In this document: piece by piece, positions 11,870-21,365 of the stretch
Position numbering within the stretch: position 1 is the first letter of the stretch
How the letters are laid out: each line of letters opens with the position of its first letter
Assembly: GCA_021234155.1 (NCBI GenBank)
Contig: JAJEKV010000010.1
Location: 7,912,871 to 7,976,870, forward strand
DNA: 64,000 nucleotides
Source of the DNA: Isoetes taiwanensis
Taxonomy: Eukaryota; Streptophyta; Lycopodiopsida; Isoetales; Isoetaceae
Direction of reading: 5' to 3'
The notes under the pieces: generated by a model
The model's database searches: none
Seen by the model: only the letters and a program-made list of their open reading frames with translations
What the model was told of the DNA's origin: nothing
Position numbers and translations under genes: made by a program

Positions 11870-12212
11870 CAGTGTTGTATCCGTACGGGTACGGTAACTT
11901 TCAAGTACTTAGCGTACCGTACCAGAGGTACGGTACGTACAGAATAAAAAATGCATTGTTTTTGTGTCAAATGTTGGTAGTTTTCAACAGAAGTACGGTA
12001 AGTATTTTATAGGTACGGTACGTATTTTATATGTATTTTATAGGTACTGTAAATATTTTATAAGTATTTTACAGGTACGGTACGTATTTTATAGGTACGG
12101 TAACAACACCTTTTAACGTACTGGTTTTTTTCGGGTACGTTAAAAACTCAGAGGTACGTTACGTAAAATACTTACAGTACCATACAGGTACGGTAAGTAC
12201 GTAACAACACTG
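11870..12212. mobile_element. hAT-type MITE (343 bp) rich in GTACGGTAC motifs
   Basis: Termini CAGTGTTGT ... ACAACACTG and an 8-bp duplication CACGCAAG are diagnostic of the hAT superfamily. The interior has no coding capacity. It is packed with GGTACGGTA / TACGTA / ATTTTATAGGTA repeats in both orientations, a likely array of transposase-binding subterminal motifs. LINE ORF1 reads through (DMIARKQ / ARKQERIEDR) when it is excised. Confidence 0.9.
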
Positions 12213-12444
12213 CACGCAAGCAAGAGCGCATTGAAGATCGCATGAAGAAAGCCGCTCGGAGGAGGAATAGCTTTGCACCACAGCCTTCTGTATCTGCTTC
12301 TCTTAACCCTGTTGAACCAACACTCCTCACCACTGTTACTACGCATCCAATAGCATCGCAACCACATTGGGCTGATCAAGTGGATAATGAGTCTCATATA
12401 CAGGTTGATATGGACTTAGAACATCCTCCACATCCACCTGATCA

Positions 12445-15400
12445 ATGAAGTTAATCTCCTGGAATGTGCGGGGGGTTGCCTCCTCCCCTACTAAAAGGAG
12501 TAGGTTGTCCATGACCCTGGCTAGGTGGGACTCAGATTTCATTTGTTTGCAAGAGCATAAATGCAAGAAAGAAGATGCCCACAAAGTTACTGCAGTAATC
12601 AATAGGCAGTACAATTAATGTTCTTGTGGCGGCCGCAGACTCGGCAAAGGCTGGTGTCCTTACAACATGGAGGAGGACTATTACAGTGCCATTTACTCAG
12701 GTTGACAGATTTGGCCGGCGGATCATAATCAAGTGGTTTGATAAGGGGCAAGAATGGGGATTGGTTAATGTATATGCGCATTATTATGGGCTTTTGCGTT
12801 TCAAATTACTGAGGTTAGGCTCCCCTATTGCATGAATCATGGTGGGTGATTTTAACATGGTCGAGCTTGAGCAAGACAGATGTGGCAGAGGTACAGAGAT
12901 AGTGCAGGGCTTTGAATGGGAGCAATGACACCGCTTAATGCAAGATTGTGGCTTCATAGAAGTTGAGGGTCCCTCAAGTTTTACTTGGTGTAATGGCTGG
13001 TTGGGTGGTAGTAGAGCATATGCAGGACATGATAGAGGCTACTATAATGCTTTGGTAGCAACCCTGTTGCCTGCTTTTCATCGTGAGAACCTGTTAAATA
13101 CTGCAGTTTTTGACCATAATCCACAGTATTTCTCTTGCTCTCAAACGGTGGTGCATGCTGCATCTAAGACATATTTCAAGCTGAATACATTTTTCTTGAA
13201 GGATGAGGAATTTTTTGGTAGGTTGTAGACAGGCGTGGTTCACTTCTTTCTCTCGGTACAGGGCATGGCAGGTATTGTTGATGCTCTCGCTGCTGTGAAG
13301 TCTTTTGCTAAAGGCTGAGGTCGTGAACGGGTTTCTGCTAACCGGAGCCTTCTGCTGGCTCTTTATCAACAACTTGAGGCATGCAGGTCTGTTGCCCCAT
13401 CAGATGGTCATGTGGAGAAGCAAATTTTGTGTAGCATTCGGCAGATGGAATCTGAACAGGTGCAATTTGCTCGCATTAAAGCTGGGTTGCAATGGTTTAA
13501 GGAGGGAGACCGGTGCACAGGTTTTTTCTTCAGAGCTGCCAAAACAAGAAAGCTAGCTGCATCTTTTCAATCTCTGCAGATTCAGGATGGGCTTGTTATT
13601 TCAGATCCAGTTGAGCTTAGAGGCTTTTTGCACAATCACTTTTCAGCTTTCTTCACTGCTCGACGTCTTCCCTTTCAGTCAAATTTTCAAGCGGCTTTGC
13701 TTGTTAAGGTTTATCCTATAGTCACCAATGAGCAAAGGGCCACTTTAGAGGCTGAGATCAGCGAGAATGATTTAGCTGAGGCCATATTTTCTCTCAAGAG
13801 GGGCAAGTGTCTGGGTCTTGATGGTATTCTGGTGGAATTTTTCCAGGAGTATTGGGATTGGCTTGGTACAGATGTGTATAATGCTTTCAGGAATTTTAAA
13901 AGACAGAGGCACCTGGACAAAATCCCTTATTCCAAAATGTAAGGATCCCTCTTCCATTTCAGATTGGCGCCCCATTACCTTATTGTCCTCAGTGTACAAG
14001 ATCTTTGCTAAAGCTTTTGCTCAGAAGCTTTGTGGCGTGCTTATTGAGTCTATCTCTCCCATACAGTCAGGTTACTTGCCTCGCCGGTGTATCTTGAATA
14101 ATGTGGCAGCAGCATATGAGGGTCTCTATTGGACTAGAATGCATGGTTACCGCATTGTATACTTGAAGCTGGATTTTGCAAAAGCATATGAGTGTTGACT
14201 GGAGTTTCTTGGAGCAGTGCCTTTTACGTCTTGGTTTTGGCGCCCAGTTTGCAACAGATGTTATGAAACTTCATTGTTCTGCTCCTTCTTCAGTTCTTTT
14301 TCAAGGAGAACCATCGACATTTTTTCAGGTGGGACGTGGCATTCGCTAGGGCTGTCCTTTGGCACCACTGATTTTACAATTGTGGCGGAGATTCTTTCTC
14401 AGGTATTCTCTCTTGCAGCGCAAGAAGGCATCCTGCATGGTCTTCCCATGAATAATGGTTCACAAGAGATTTGTAATCAGTGCACAGATGACACTTTCTT
14501 GTTCTTAATGGCTGATGAGCAGAATTTGCAGAATGCCATTTCCTTGTTGGAGAGTTTCTCTTTGGCTTCTGGTATCTTTGTGAGATGGCAAAAGTGTACT
14601 GCCTTGTGGGCCCTAGACTCTTCAGTGCCGTCTTCTGTAGTTGAATTTCCATGGAAGGTTCTTCCTCATGGGAAGGCAACTAGGCTTCTGGGCATTCCAG
14701 TTGGTATACACGTCTCATCTGGAGACGCGTGGGATGTCATTATTAAGGGGTTGGAAAGGCATTTGTTCTGGTGGTCCACGACTAAGTTATCCATGGCTAG
14801 TCGTGTAACTGTGGCAAATTCAGTTCTGAATGGTACACATGTCTATATGGCATCCATCTTGCTAGCACCGCAGACAAAGATGCAACTCATTGTTCGTACT
14901 GTCAGGGACAGGAACTTCATCTGGGGTGGCACTGAAGAAGGAGCTGATGTTAAAATTAGTTGGGCGAAGTGCATTATGCCTTAACTTTGTAGGGGGCTGA
15001 GGATGATTAACTTTCTTCTCCAGAGCAAGGTGCTGATTTCTAAGTTCATATGGCGGATTCTAAATAATGCTGATAATTCTCCAGGTCTGCGTCTCATTCA
15101 CCAGTCTTTACAGATGTGCATTTCCTTTGGCTCTCCATCCATTAAGCCACTCCTCTCATGGGCATTATTCTATTTACTTTCTCCATATCCTAATGCTTCT
15201 CATTTTCTCAAGGGGTTGCTAGCTGCTTGGGAGAGTGTGCGCACTTTGTTTCAGTTCCATCCAATGGCCCACACAGATCCTACAGCTAATTGCTGGTGGA
15301 TCCCTTTGGGTGACGGCCAGGCAGATTGTCCCCTGCTCTCTTCTGTCCATCCATTGATGCAACATCGGTGGCAAGCAGCAGGTGTGCTCACGGTATCTGC

Positions 15401-16165
15401 ATGGTATAATGAGACAAGATTGTTGACGTGGAATGAGTTCAAATTGAAGTTCCTCCTCCTTCGTTGGGACCGTGGCATTTGGGAAAAAGTAGTTGCTACA
15501 CTTCCTCCACACCCACAAGACGTGGCTCCCTAGCTCTAGGTGGTTCATGGCAGTGTTAAGGAGGAGCACCTTGTGCACTCAATGTATGTGGTCCTGCTTC
15601 ATCCTGAAGTGTTGCCTCATCACCAAAGTGGCCTTTGGTTATCCCTGAGCCTCATCGTAAAGCAGTTTAGCGATGGGTGTGGGATAAATTGCTCTATCCT
15701 AAGCTATCTATTTTATGGTGGCAGATCAATCATAGATGCGTGCGGGTAAACGCTGTTGTTCATCGATTTCATCCAGAAGTCTCTGTGATCTGCCCTCTTT
15801 GCATGCAGAGGGATGAGACAATTGAGCACTGCTTTTTCTTATGTCATCATGTTCGACTTGCTTGGCAGTGGCTTTTGAGTCTTTTCCATTGTGATTTGAA
15901 TAGTCAGCAGGTCCTATTGTCAGTCTATCCTAGTTTTTAGGACAAGTTGGCAAAGAGGGCTTTCCACTTAGCATCTGCTTGGATCATCTGGTCCATCTGG
16001 AAGAGACGAAATCTCCTCATTTTCAAGGGACAGGTCTTTTCAGATATACAAGTGCCTATCAATGCTCATAGTCACATTGTGAAGGTGTACAAGTGTTCTT
16101 CCTTAAAGGATGACGTCAAGAGTGTCATTCAGGAGCAATATCTTCAGATTCAGACCTACTCATAG
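12445..16165 (+). pseudogene. L1 ORF2: endonuclease, reverse transcriptase, C-terminal zinc motif
   Basis: ORF2 starts MKLISWNVRGVASSPTKRSR at 12445 and continues as an APE-type endonuclease (DFICLQEHKC; later MVGDFNMVELEQDRCGRG near 12840). The spacer region (MEKQILCSIRQME ... GDRCTGFFFRAAKTRK) follows. The RT comes next at 13.7-14.6 kb: LKRGKCLGLDGI, then IPKCKDPSSISDWRPITLLS, then YLPRRCILNNVAAAYE, LKLDFAKAYE, RGIR*GCPLAP, and a diverged QCTDDTFLFL in place of YADD. Near 15.75 kb a zf-RVT motif is clear (CPLCMQRDETIEHCFFLCHH). ORF2 normally nicks target DNA and primes reverse transcription there. At least six stops or frameshifts make this copy non-functional. Confidence 0.88.
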
Positions 16166-16323
16166 CAAACAGTTGTGCTCGTGGTGATATGTATTCTCTG
16201 CTTTTCTATGTTATGTATGTGGTGGGTAGTGTTGCTCTAGTGGACATCTTCTCCACTGGGTTTTGAGTCCCCCATGTACTTTTTGTATTCTTTGGAGTAA
16301 TAAAGGTCCACGTTCATAAAAAA

Positions 16324-16340
16324 ATGCCTTTTGTTTTATG
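16324..16340 (+). repeat. Target-site duplication of the L1 LINE (right copy)
   Basis: Identical to 10336-10352. Confidence 0.95.
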
Positions 16341-16885
16341 CATTGCACATGCCAATCTTATAAATGTTCAAAAGGCATTCTTAACATCATTGAGTACATG
16401 ACTTCTTATTCTCTCACTATAGTATACTCAATAGCAAAAACAATAAATGTAAAACACATGTGACAATAAACACCCTTCTAAATAAATGTATGGTGGTAGC
16501 CTCTCAGCCCAATAAGAGTCATTTCAGAACAAAAAAGGAAAGAGATAGAACAACGGACTTCAGGATTGTTAACATAGAATTTGATGCAATTTTCCAAATA
16601 AATTTGAATATACTAGCACGCAACTTTTGCTATTATATGCTTCACCCTTTGTAGGAAATTTCTGCTGAAAAAAGCTAGCACTACGTTGAAATGACTCAAT
16701 TCCTCAAATGTTTTGGCATATTCTAGAGACTCTTCTATCAAGTGTTCACATAAACCATTACTCTGGCATCCCTGCACAGTTTGTATATCTTAATTGCGCC
16801 ATCAATTTTCATGAAAAGATGGTCAAACTGAGAAGATAAACCATCATTTCAGATCGTAATTTAATATCCTTTCTTTGAAATTATG
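16341..16885 (-). pseudogene. Likely continuation of the Penelope-like RT remnant
   Basis: When the LINE is removed, the minus-strand frame runs from this segment (MPFEHL*DWHVQCIKQ) into the fragment at 9.9-10.3 kb. Further upstream I cannot recognise motifs. The right edge is the truncated gypsy LTR at 16886. Confidence 0.35.
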
Positions 16886-18391
16886 TAGGATAAGGCCCAT
16901 TTCCACATGGCCTTATCCTATTGGGCAACCGCCACACGGCCCCACCCCATTGGTGCCACGTGGCATCCCATATGGACCCTAACTCATATTAGCCTGAACC
17001 CTAACCTAGGCCTCTTTCCTGACCCTAGCAACCTGAGACTCATCTACGCACTCGAAACTCCGTTTCAAGCACCGTTTGCTGTGGCATAGTCTAGTGCAGC
17101 AGCCCCTGGAGTGTGGATTCGATCTTGGAGCAAGTGTAGCTTCGACTACTTCGAAGACCATGGAGACGCCAGGATTGGGAGGGGGTGCTTCTGGAGCAGG
17201 TATGTAGAGTAGTGCTCTTAGTAGTTCATCTGGAAGTTAGCATTCCAGATGGGTTAGTATTTCATATCTAGAGTAGAGCCATCCTAGAACCCTTATTCAA
17301 CATCTTGAACCCTAATCAAGGAACCCTAACTGTAAGTTAGTTATGTATGATTAGGTTAAGATGTTCTTATGATGATTATCATGATATGATGTTATGTGAT
17401 GTTGGTTGATCATGTTTGCTCCTCTTGTATGGGGAAGGGGGGTAGAGACCTAGTAGCCATTACGTAGTATGCTCCTAGTTTAGACCCCTTAGTTCCTATT
17501 ATTATGCGGCCTGTGCATAAGAGCCCACCGGGCTATGGGGGCTATGATGTGACTCAGCACTACACAACGGGGATAGAGGCAATACGGAGGGAGGATCCCT
17601 GCTGGGCGTGGCTACTGGGGATCCCATAGCGGGCTAGGCCTATGGTCGGTCACTTTGTGTGGGCGGGGCATGGGTCTGACACCTCCTGGGGCAATGGTGT
17701 CGCCCTGCCTCTCAGGAGTTGCAAGCGTCGGCTTGGCTCCTATTTTGGGGGGTTAAGTCGGGTACGAATCGTGTGTCGCCACGATTCTCTAGCCGCCTGT
17801 GGAACCTCTAGACCCCGGGAAGGGGAGATGCAACCCTTCCTGCCTCAACGGACCAGGGAGATGCAACCTGGAGTAGTCCTGATGGGTGATGCCATGAGAT
17901 TGCATATCTAGAAGGCTAGAGTCATGCCAGAGCCCGATCTAGCTCATTCTGCAAAGTATGCACAGGAGGGGCGGATGGAGTGGTCAACCCTAGCCATTGT
18001 CTCATGCCAGCCCTCGCCATTGTTATGACTCGGTCTGCTCTATCTTGAGGCCTAGCCAGTCAGTCGACCTCCTTATGAGTCGGAGCCATGGGTAGGAGCT
18101 CTCATGTTTTATGGCATATGCTTACCTTCTTTGCAGTTATAGATATGTGGATGGACTACCTTTCGGGGTAGTATGATGTGTTGTTATTGCTAGTTCTGAC
18201 GTTGTTTATGCTTCCACTGTGATATGAGCCCATAGGGGAAGGGCGCGCAAGACACCTTCGTGTCCCCTTCCCGCACTACGGTCACCCCAGAGTGCGGGAA
18301 AGACGGAGGGCCCGTACGGTCGAAGGACCAGATGGGGGATTTCCTACGGAGTGTACGGTCGGGCGCCGTATATTTAGTAGGGAGCGTCACA
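16886..18391 (+). repeat. 5' LTR, truncated at its start
   Basis: This repeat is highly similar to the 3' LTR from 38547 onward, including the inverted 'GGATAAGGCC...GGCCTTATCC' hairpin at its start and the ...GGGAGCGTCACA end. It lacks the first 134 bp of the 3' copy. It also contains a stretch near 18130-18200 that is absent from the 3' copy. LTR ends TGTGACG...CGTCACA form a 7-bp inverted repeat (start seen only in the 3' LTR). Confidence 0.93.
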
Positions 18392-18392
18392 A

Positions 18393-18408
18393 TGGTATCA
18401 TAGCGATG
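18393..18408 (+). promoter_or_regulatory. Primer binding site, initiator Met-tRNA type
   Basis: TGGTATCATAGCGATG starts one base after the LTR. Plant retroelements primed by initiator tRNA-Met have TGGTATCAGAGC here, and one base differs within those 12 bases. Confidence 0.85.
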
Positions 18409-18943
18409 TTCTTGGTTGACCAGGAACTAGCACGACCATGTCCCTAAAAGTAGTCTAACAGGCCTAATAGGGTGCGAAATGAAAATTTCCACCATGGAAC
18501 CTCGAAAATAAGGGAAAGTTTTTTTCTCCTAGGTAGTGGGTCCATAAAAATAGGCTAAGTTGTTAGATGAGGGAAAAAGAATGAGTCAAATTAACATTCT
18601 AATAAAACTGGAGTGGAAATTATGCATCAGCATCAGATTTCACCTAAAATGGGTCGAAGAATCATGCCAATCCGAGACCTCGGTGAAAAATGGCGCAAAT
18701 TCATAATTAACACTTCAAACCATTAGGAAAAATTCGAAATTATAGTATAATACAGCATTAAATATATACTAATGGTAATTAAGAAAGGGGGCTAATTATT
18801 AGGCCTATTAATGGTAGGAGAATATTTCCTAGAGCATCTTTCCTTTTAAATATCTTCTTGCCAACTCATTTCCCCCCTAACCTTGCCTAAATCCTTCTCT
18901 CTCTTGATCAACTTAACGTAATAAGTTTCTTTAACCGTAAGAC
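18409..18943. other. Leader of the gypsy element
   Basis: AT-rich untranslated leader between the primer site and the H3-like ORF. No coding motif or insertion boundary was recognised. A CT-rich stretch (18860-18905) immediately precedes the start codon region. Confidence 0.5.
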
Positions 18944-20367
18944 ATGGCAAGGACCAAATGCACAGCGAGGAAATACAGCCCAAGGCGGACCACCTCGATG
19001 GCAGCAGCAGCTGGAGGCCATGGAAAGCAGATCCCCAAGCACCTCCGGCCGAGGCAAAATGAGGAATCGTCTAGTTCGACGTACGAGACCTTTCACGTCT
19101 CGCAGGAGGAGGCCCAGAGCAGCTGTTCATCGGTAGAGACTCAACGAACCGACGAGACCCTTCACTTCGGTCCCTTGTCCGACTATGAGGAGGAGCACCA
19201 GGAAGATGAGCAAAGAAGCAGCAAAGCAGCGAACACCAGCCAGCCAGATCGCAGCCAGCAGCAGAAGAAGAAGAATGGCCCCTTCTTCAAGCAAAAAGAA
19301 GAAGGGGAAGGAGAAGGTGGCGGAGTGGCCCGAAGAGATGGTCGCTCGGAAGAAGAGGGAGTGGGAGGAAGAAGAAAGGAGGCGGAGGAAGCGGTCGCGG
19401 AGGGATCGTTTAAGGGGGACGGTTTATATCGAAGAACCTCGCCCACGTGAGGAGGAGGAGGGGCACGAGGAAGTTGAAGAGGAGGAAGTCGAAGAGGAGG
19501 AAGCCGGGCAGTCAGATGAGCCCGAAGGCGACGCTGGGAATCCATCCGACCCCAACGCCCGTCCACCTTACCTGAAGTGGCCCAAGCCACCGAAAGTGAT
19601 CAAGAAGCAAAAGGTGGGCGAGGGGAATTCACCCGGCAGATCGCGGAATTCTAGCCGCGCAAGAAGGTGGGGACAAGAGTACCACCGCGGGACGAGGTAC
19701 AATGACCGGTAATATAAAACGTAACGCATAAAAGTACGCTAGGGGAGGGGGGGGGGGGCGAAGAACCAGCCCAAGCCGCCGCCACCCAGGCCAGAGCCGC
19801 CGAAGAAGGTCCATCATGGACCTAATTCCCGGCACGCCCGAGTCTTTCGGGAGATTAGGCACTTCCAGCAGTGCACTAATCTCCTGATCCGAAAGGCGCC
19901 GTTCGAGCGGCTCCTCCGGGAAATAATGCAGGAGTTCCGAACTGACTACAGAGTGACACCCCTGATGGTCCGGGCCTTGCAGGAGGCATCAGAGGCGGAG
20001 CTGATTCAGCTCTTTGAAGAGGGGAACCTCTGCGCCATACACGCCCCCGGGGGATTCACATAGTGTAGGCCGTATATACCATGTGAGTGGACGATAAGGG
20101 GTTTTTTTTAACCTAAAGCGTACGAATACGTACGGGAAGGGGTTCTTTAGACCTTAAAAAATCCAATCTCTAGTGATGTATTTCATACGGAAAGGGGTTT
20201 TTTAGACCTTAAAAAAAGCGTATACGAAGGGGTTTTTTATGACCCCTTCCTCGCACATGGCGTATCCCTTATACATTAAGTGATATCCCCGGGTACATGC
20301 CAAGCGGGTAACTGTCATGCCGAAGGACCTGCATTTGGCGAGGAGCATCCGGAAGGAGAGGCCATGA
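18944..20367 (+). pseudogene. Histone H3-like gene with long charged linker, inside the retroelement
   Basis: The frame opens MARTKCTARKY. Mature histone H3 begins ARTKQTARKS, so nine of the first eleven residues, including Lys4 and Lys9, are kept. A very long Lys/Arg/Glu-rich linker follows (first frame to 19450; overlapping frame 19185-19712, e.g. VARKKREWEEEERRRRKRSR). The histone fold is at 19761-20060: [61 protein letters not shown]. Its last helix lies at 20296-20367: HAKRVTVMPKDLHLARSIRK, then ERP and a stop. Loop 1 has canonical H3 length, so it is not CENH3-like there. Breaks: frame change in the linker, stops at 19710, 19722 and 19740 around a G12 run, and a 250-bp insert. An intact H3 has about 135 residues; this would exceed 350. 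It lies between primer site and gag, so capture by the element is the simplest reading. Confidence 0.85.
20046..20295. mobile_element. Small TIR-like insert in the H3 fold (about 250 bp)
   Basis: The H3 fold stops at ...CAIHA and resumes at HAKRV on the other side of this segment. Its ends CCCGGGGGATTCAC and GTGATATCCCCGGG are inverted near-copies, and CACGCC/CATGCC flank it as a possible 6-bp duplication. The interior contains three copies of 'AAGGGGTT(C/T)TTTAGACCTTAAAAAA'-like sequence (the third diverged). A retained intron is less likely because there are no consistent GT-AG ends in frame. Confidence 0.6.
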
Positions 20368-21134
20368 AGACCTCAAGTTTTGTAATTAGCTAAATATTAA
20401 AGTTTCCCAGTGTAATTGACCTTTTGACATATATATAAGTTTCCTCTTTTTCTGTAATTTGATTGTATTGTGACATGGAAATGCAATTAAGTAAGTTAGA
20501 TTGTAGTAGAATTTTTTGTATAATGCTTAGAATGCTTGTAATAGGTTAAGTAGCATAAGTGATAGCACAGAGAAATCAACTTTGGCTCAAAAATTGGCCA
20601 AATCAGTGAGTCCGCTAAAATGGCTCAAGGTTCAAGAATTAGAAATGCATTCGCCTAACCGACCTCGTACCATGAATTGGGGCAAAATTGATTCAAAATT
20701 TGTGCTAAAAGATAGTAAATTGCTTAGAATTTGCCTAGGAATCCAGTTTAGAAGTTAATTTCAGCAAAACTCATCTAAAAAATGGCAAGTTTTGGCCGAC
20801 CCAGGTGAGTCCGCGCCGAACGCGTCTGCGTTCGCGACGCAGGGCGCATTCGCGCGAACCCACTCTGTTGCCTTAAAATACCACTTCTAGATGTCCATTT
20901 TGCTTGAAAGAAGTTGCTAGCTAGATTAGAATTGATTCAAATAGGCATGTTAGCATCTTACAACCCTTAGAAATGCTTAATTATCTCCCAAATCGGCCAA
21001 ACCAGGTGAGTCCGCACCAAATCGCCCTGCGTTCGCAACGCAGAGCCCATTCGCGCGAACCCACCCGGGTTGACCTATTTTGACCTGGATTGGCCAAATT
21101 TGACCCAACAAACTAGCATATAGTATTTCTTGCC
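20368..21134. repeat. Spacer with two GC-rich direct repeats
   Basis: Two copies of a block of about 60 bp lie at about 20806-20868 and 21004-21066: GTGAGTCCGC, then CTGCGTTCGC(G/A)ACGCAG, then CATTCGCGCGAACCCAC. Each copy contains a self-complementary CTGCGT..ACGCAG core. The rest is AT-rich. A third partial copy without the GC core may lie at 20607 (AGTGAGTCCGC). These could be packaging or regulatory sequences of the element; the function is unknown. Confidence 0.65.
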
Positions 21135-21365
21135 TTGTTTTGCTTAGATTTGCACTTTATGGTATCTTATTTGGACATCCATAGCCTTAGAACAAAGATC
21201 TGTTTGATCAAGAACCCTTGTGCATGGAACCCGAGGGAACCCTACTCTATAAAAAGGGGCCTTATTCGCCATTTTCCCTTCACCAGAACTGCTCTTAGCA
21301 TCTTAGGCGATTTTCCAAGCCTTCATCAATCCTTCCAAGCCATTTTCTACATCTATCTCTGCTCA

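Larger units (their letters stand above)
10616..12448 (+). pseudogene. L1 ORF1 (nucleic-acid-binding protein), interrupted
   Basis: The main frames are 10886-11371 and 11391-11660, followed after the MITE by 12213-12448. The part LKRMGFWLKQHLQKLGLPPH ... PYWSALEDFPIELQVPDFLV ... ASLPKSVVVKSG follows the pattern of the DUF4283-type RNA-binding module of plant LINE ORF1 proteins (W..L..LP.E.......IAN..G, then P.S...). The 5' end (10640-10820) is Pro/Ser-rich in the usual manner. A frameshift lies near 11370-11390 and the MITE interrupts the C-terminal region. ORF1 binds element RNA in the ribonucleoprotein particle. Confidence 0.7.
10353..16323 (+). mobile_element. Full-length L1-type LINE with 17-bp target duplication
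   Basis: The element has ORF1, an endonuclease-RT ORF2 and a short A-rich 3' end (AATAAAGG...CATAAAAAA). It is bounded by perfect 17-bp duplications, so the insertion limits are firm. Both ORFs carry stops and frameshifts, so it is probably inactive. A hAT MITE sits in ORF1 (11870-12212). The target was the older RT remnant, whose minus-strand reading (DWHVQCIKQKACLAHELK) becomes continuous when the LINE is removed. Confidence 0.93.

Noticed and set aside
11870-12212. CRISPR-like or satellite array of GTACGGTAC repeats
   Set aside because: Repeats are irregular, in both orientations, and bounded by hAT ends with an 8-bp duplication, so it is a MITE.
19697-19742. 46-bp intron bridging the H3 linker and fold
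   Set aside because: GT and AG are present, but removal does not put linker and fold in the same frame unless the G12 run length differs, and the size is too short for a usual plant intron.
19761-20060. Centromeric histone CENH3
   Set aside because: REIRHFQ.(Q/C)TNLLI resembles CENH3, but loop 1 has canonical H3 length without the extra residues typical of CENH3, and the tail is H3-like. Called H3-like only.
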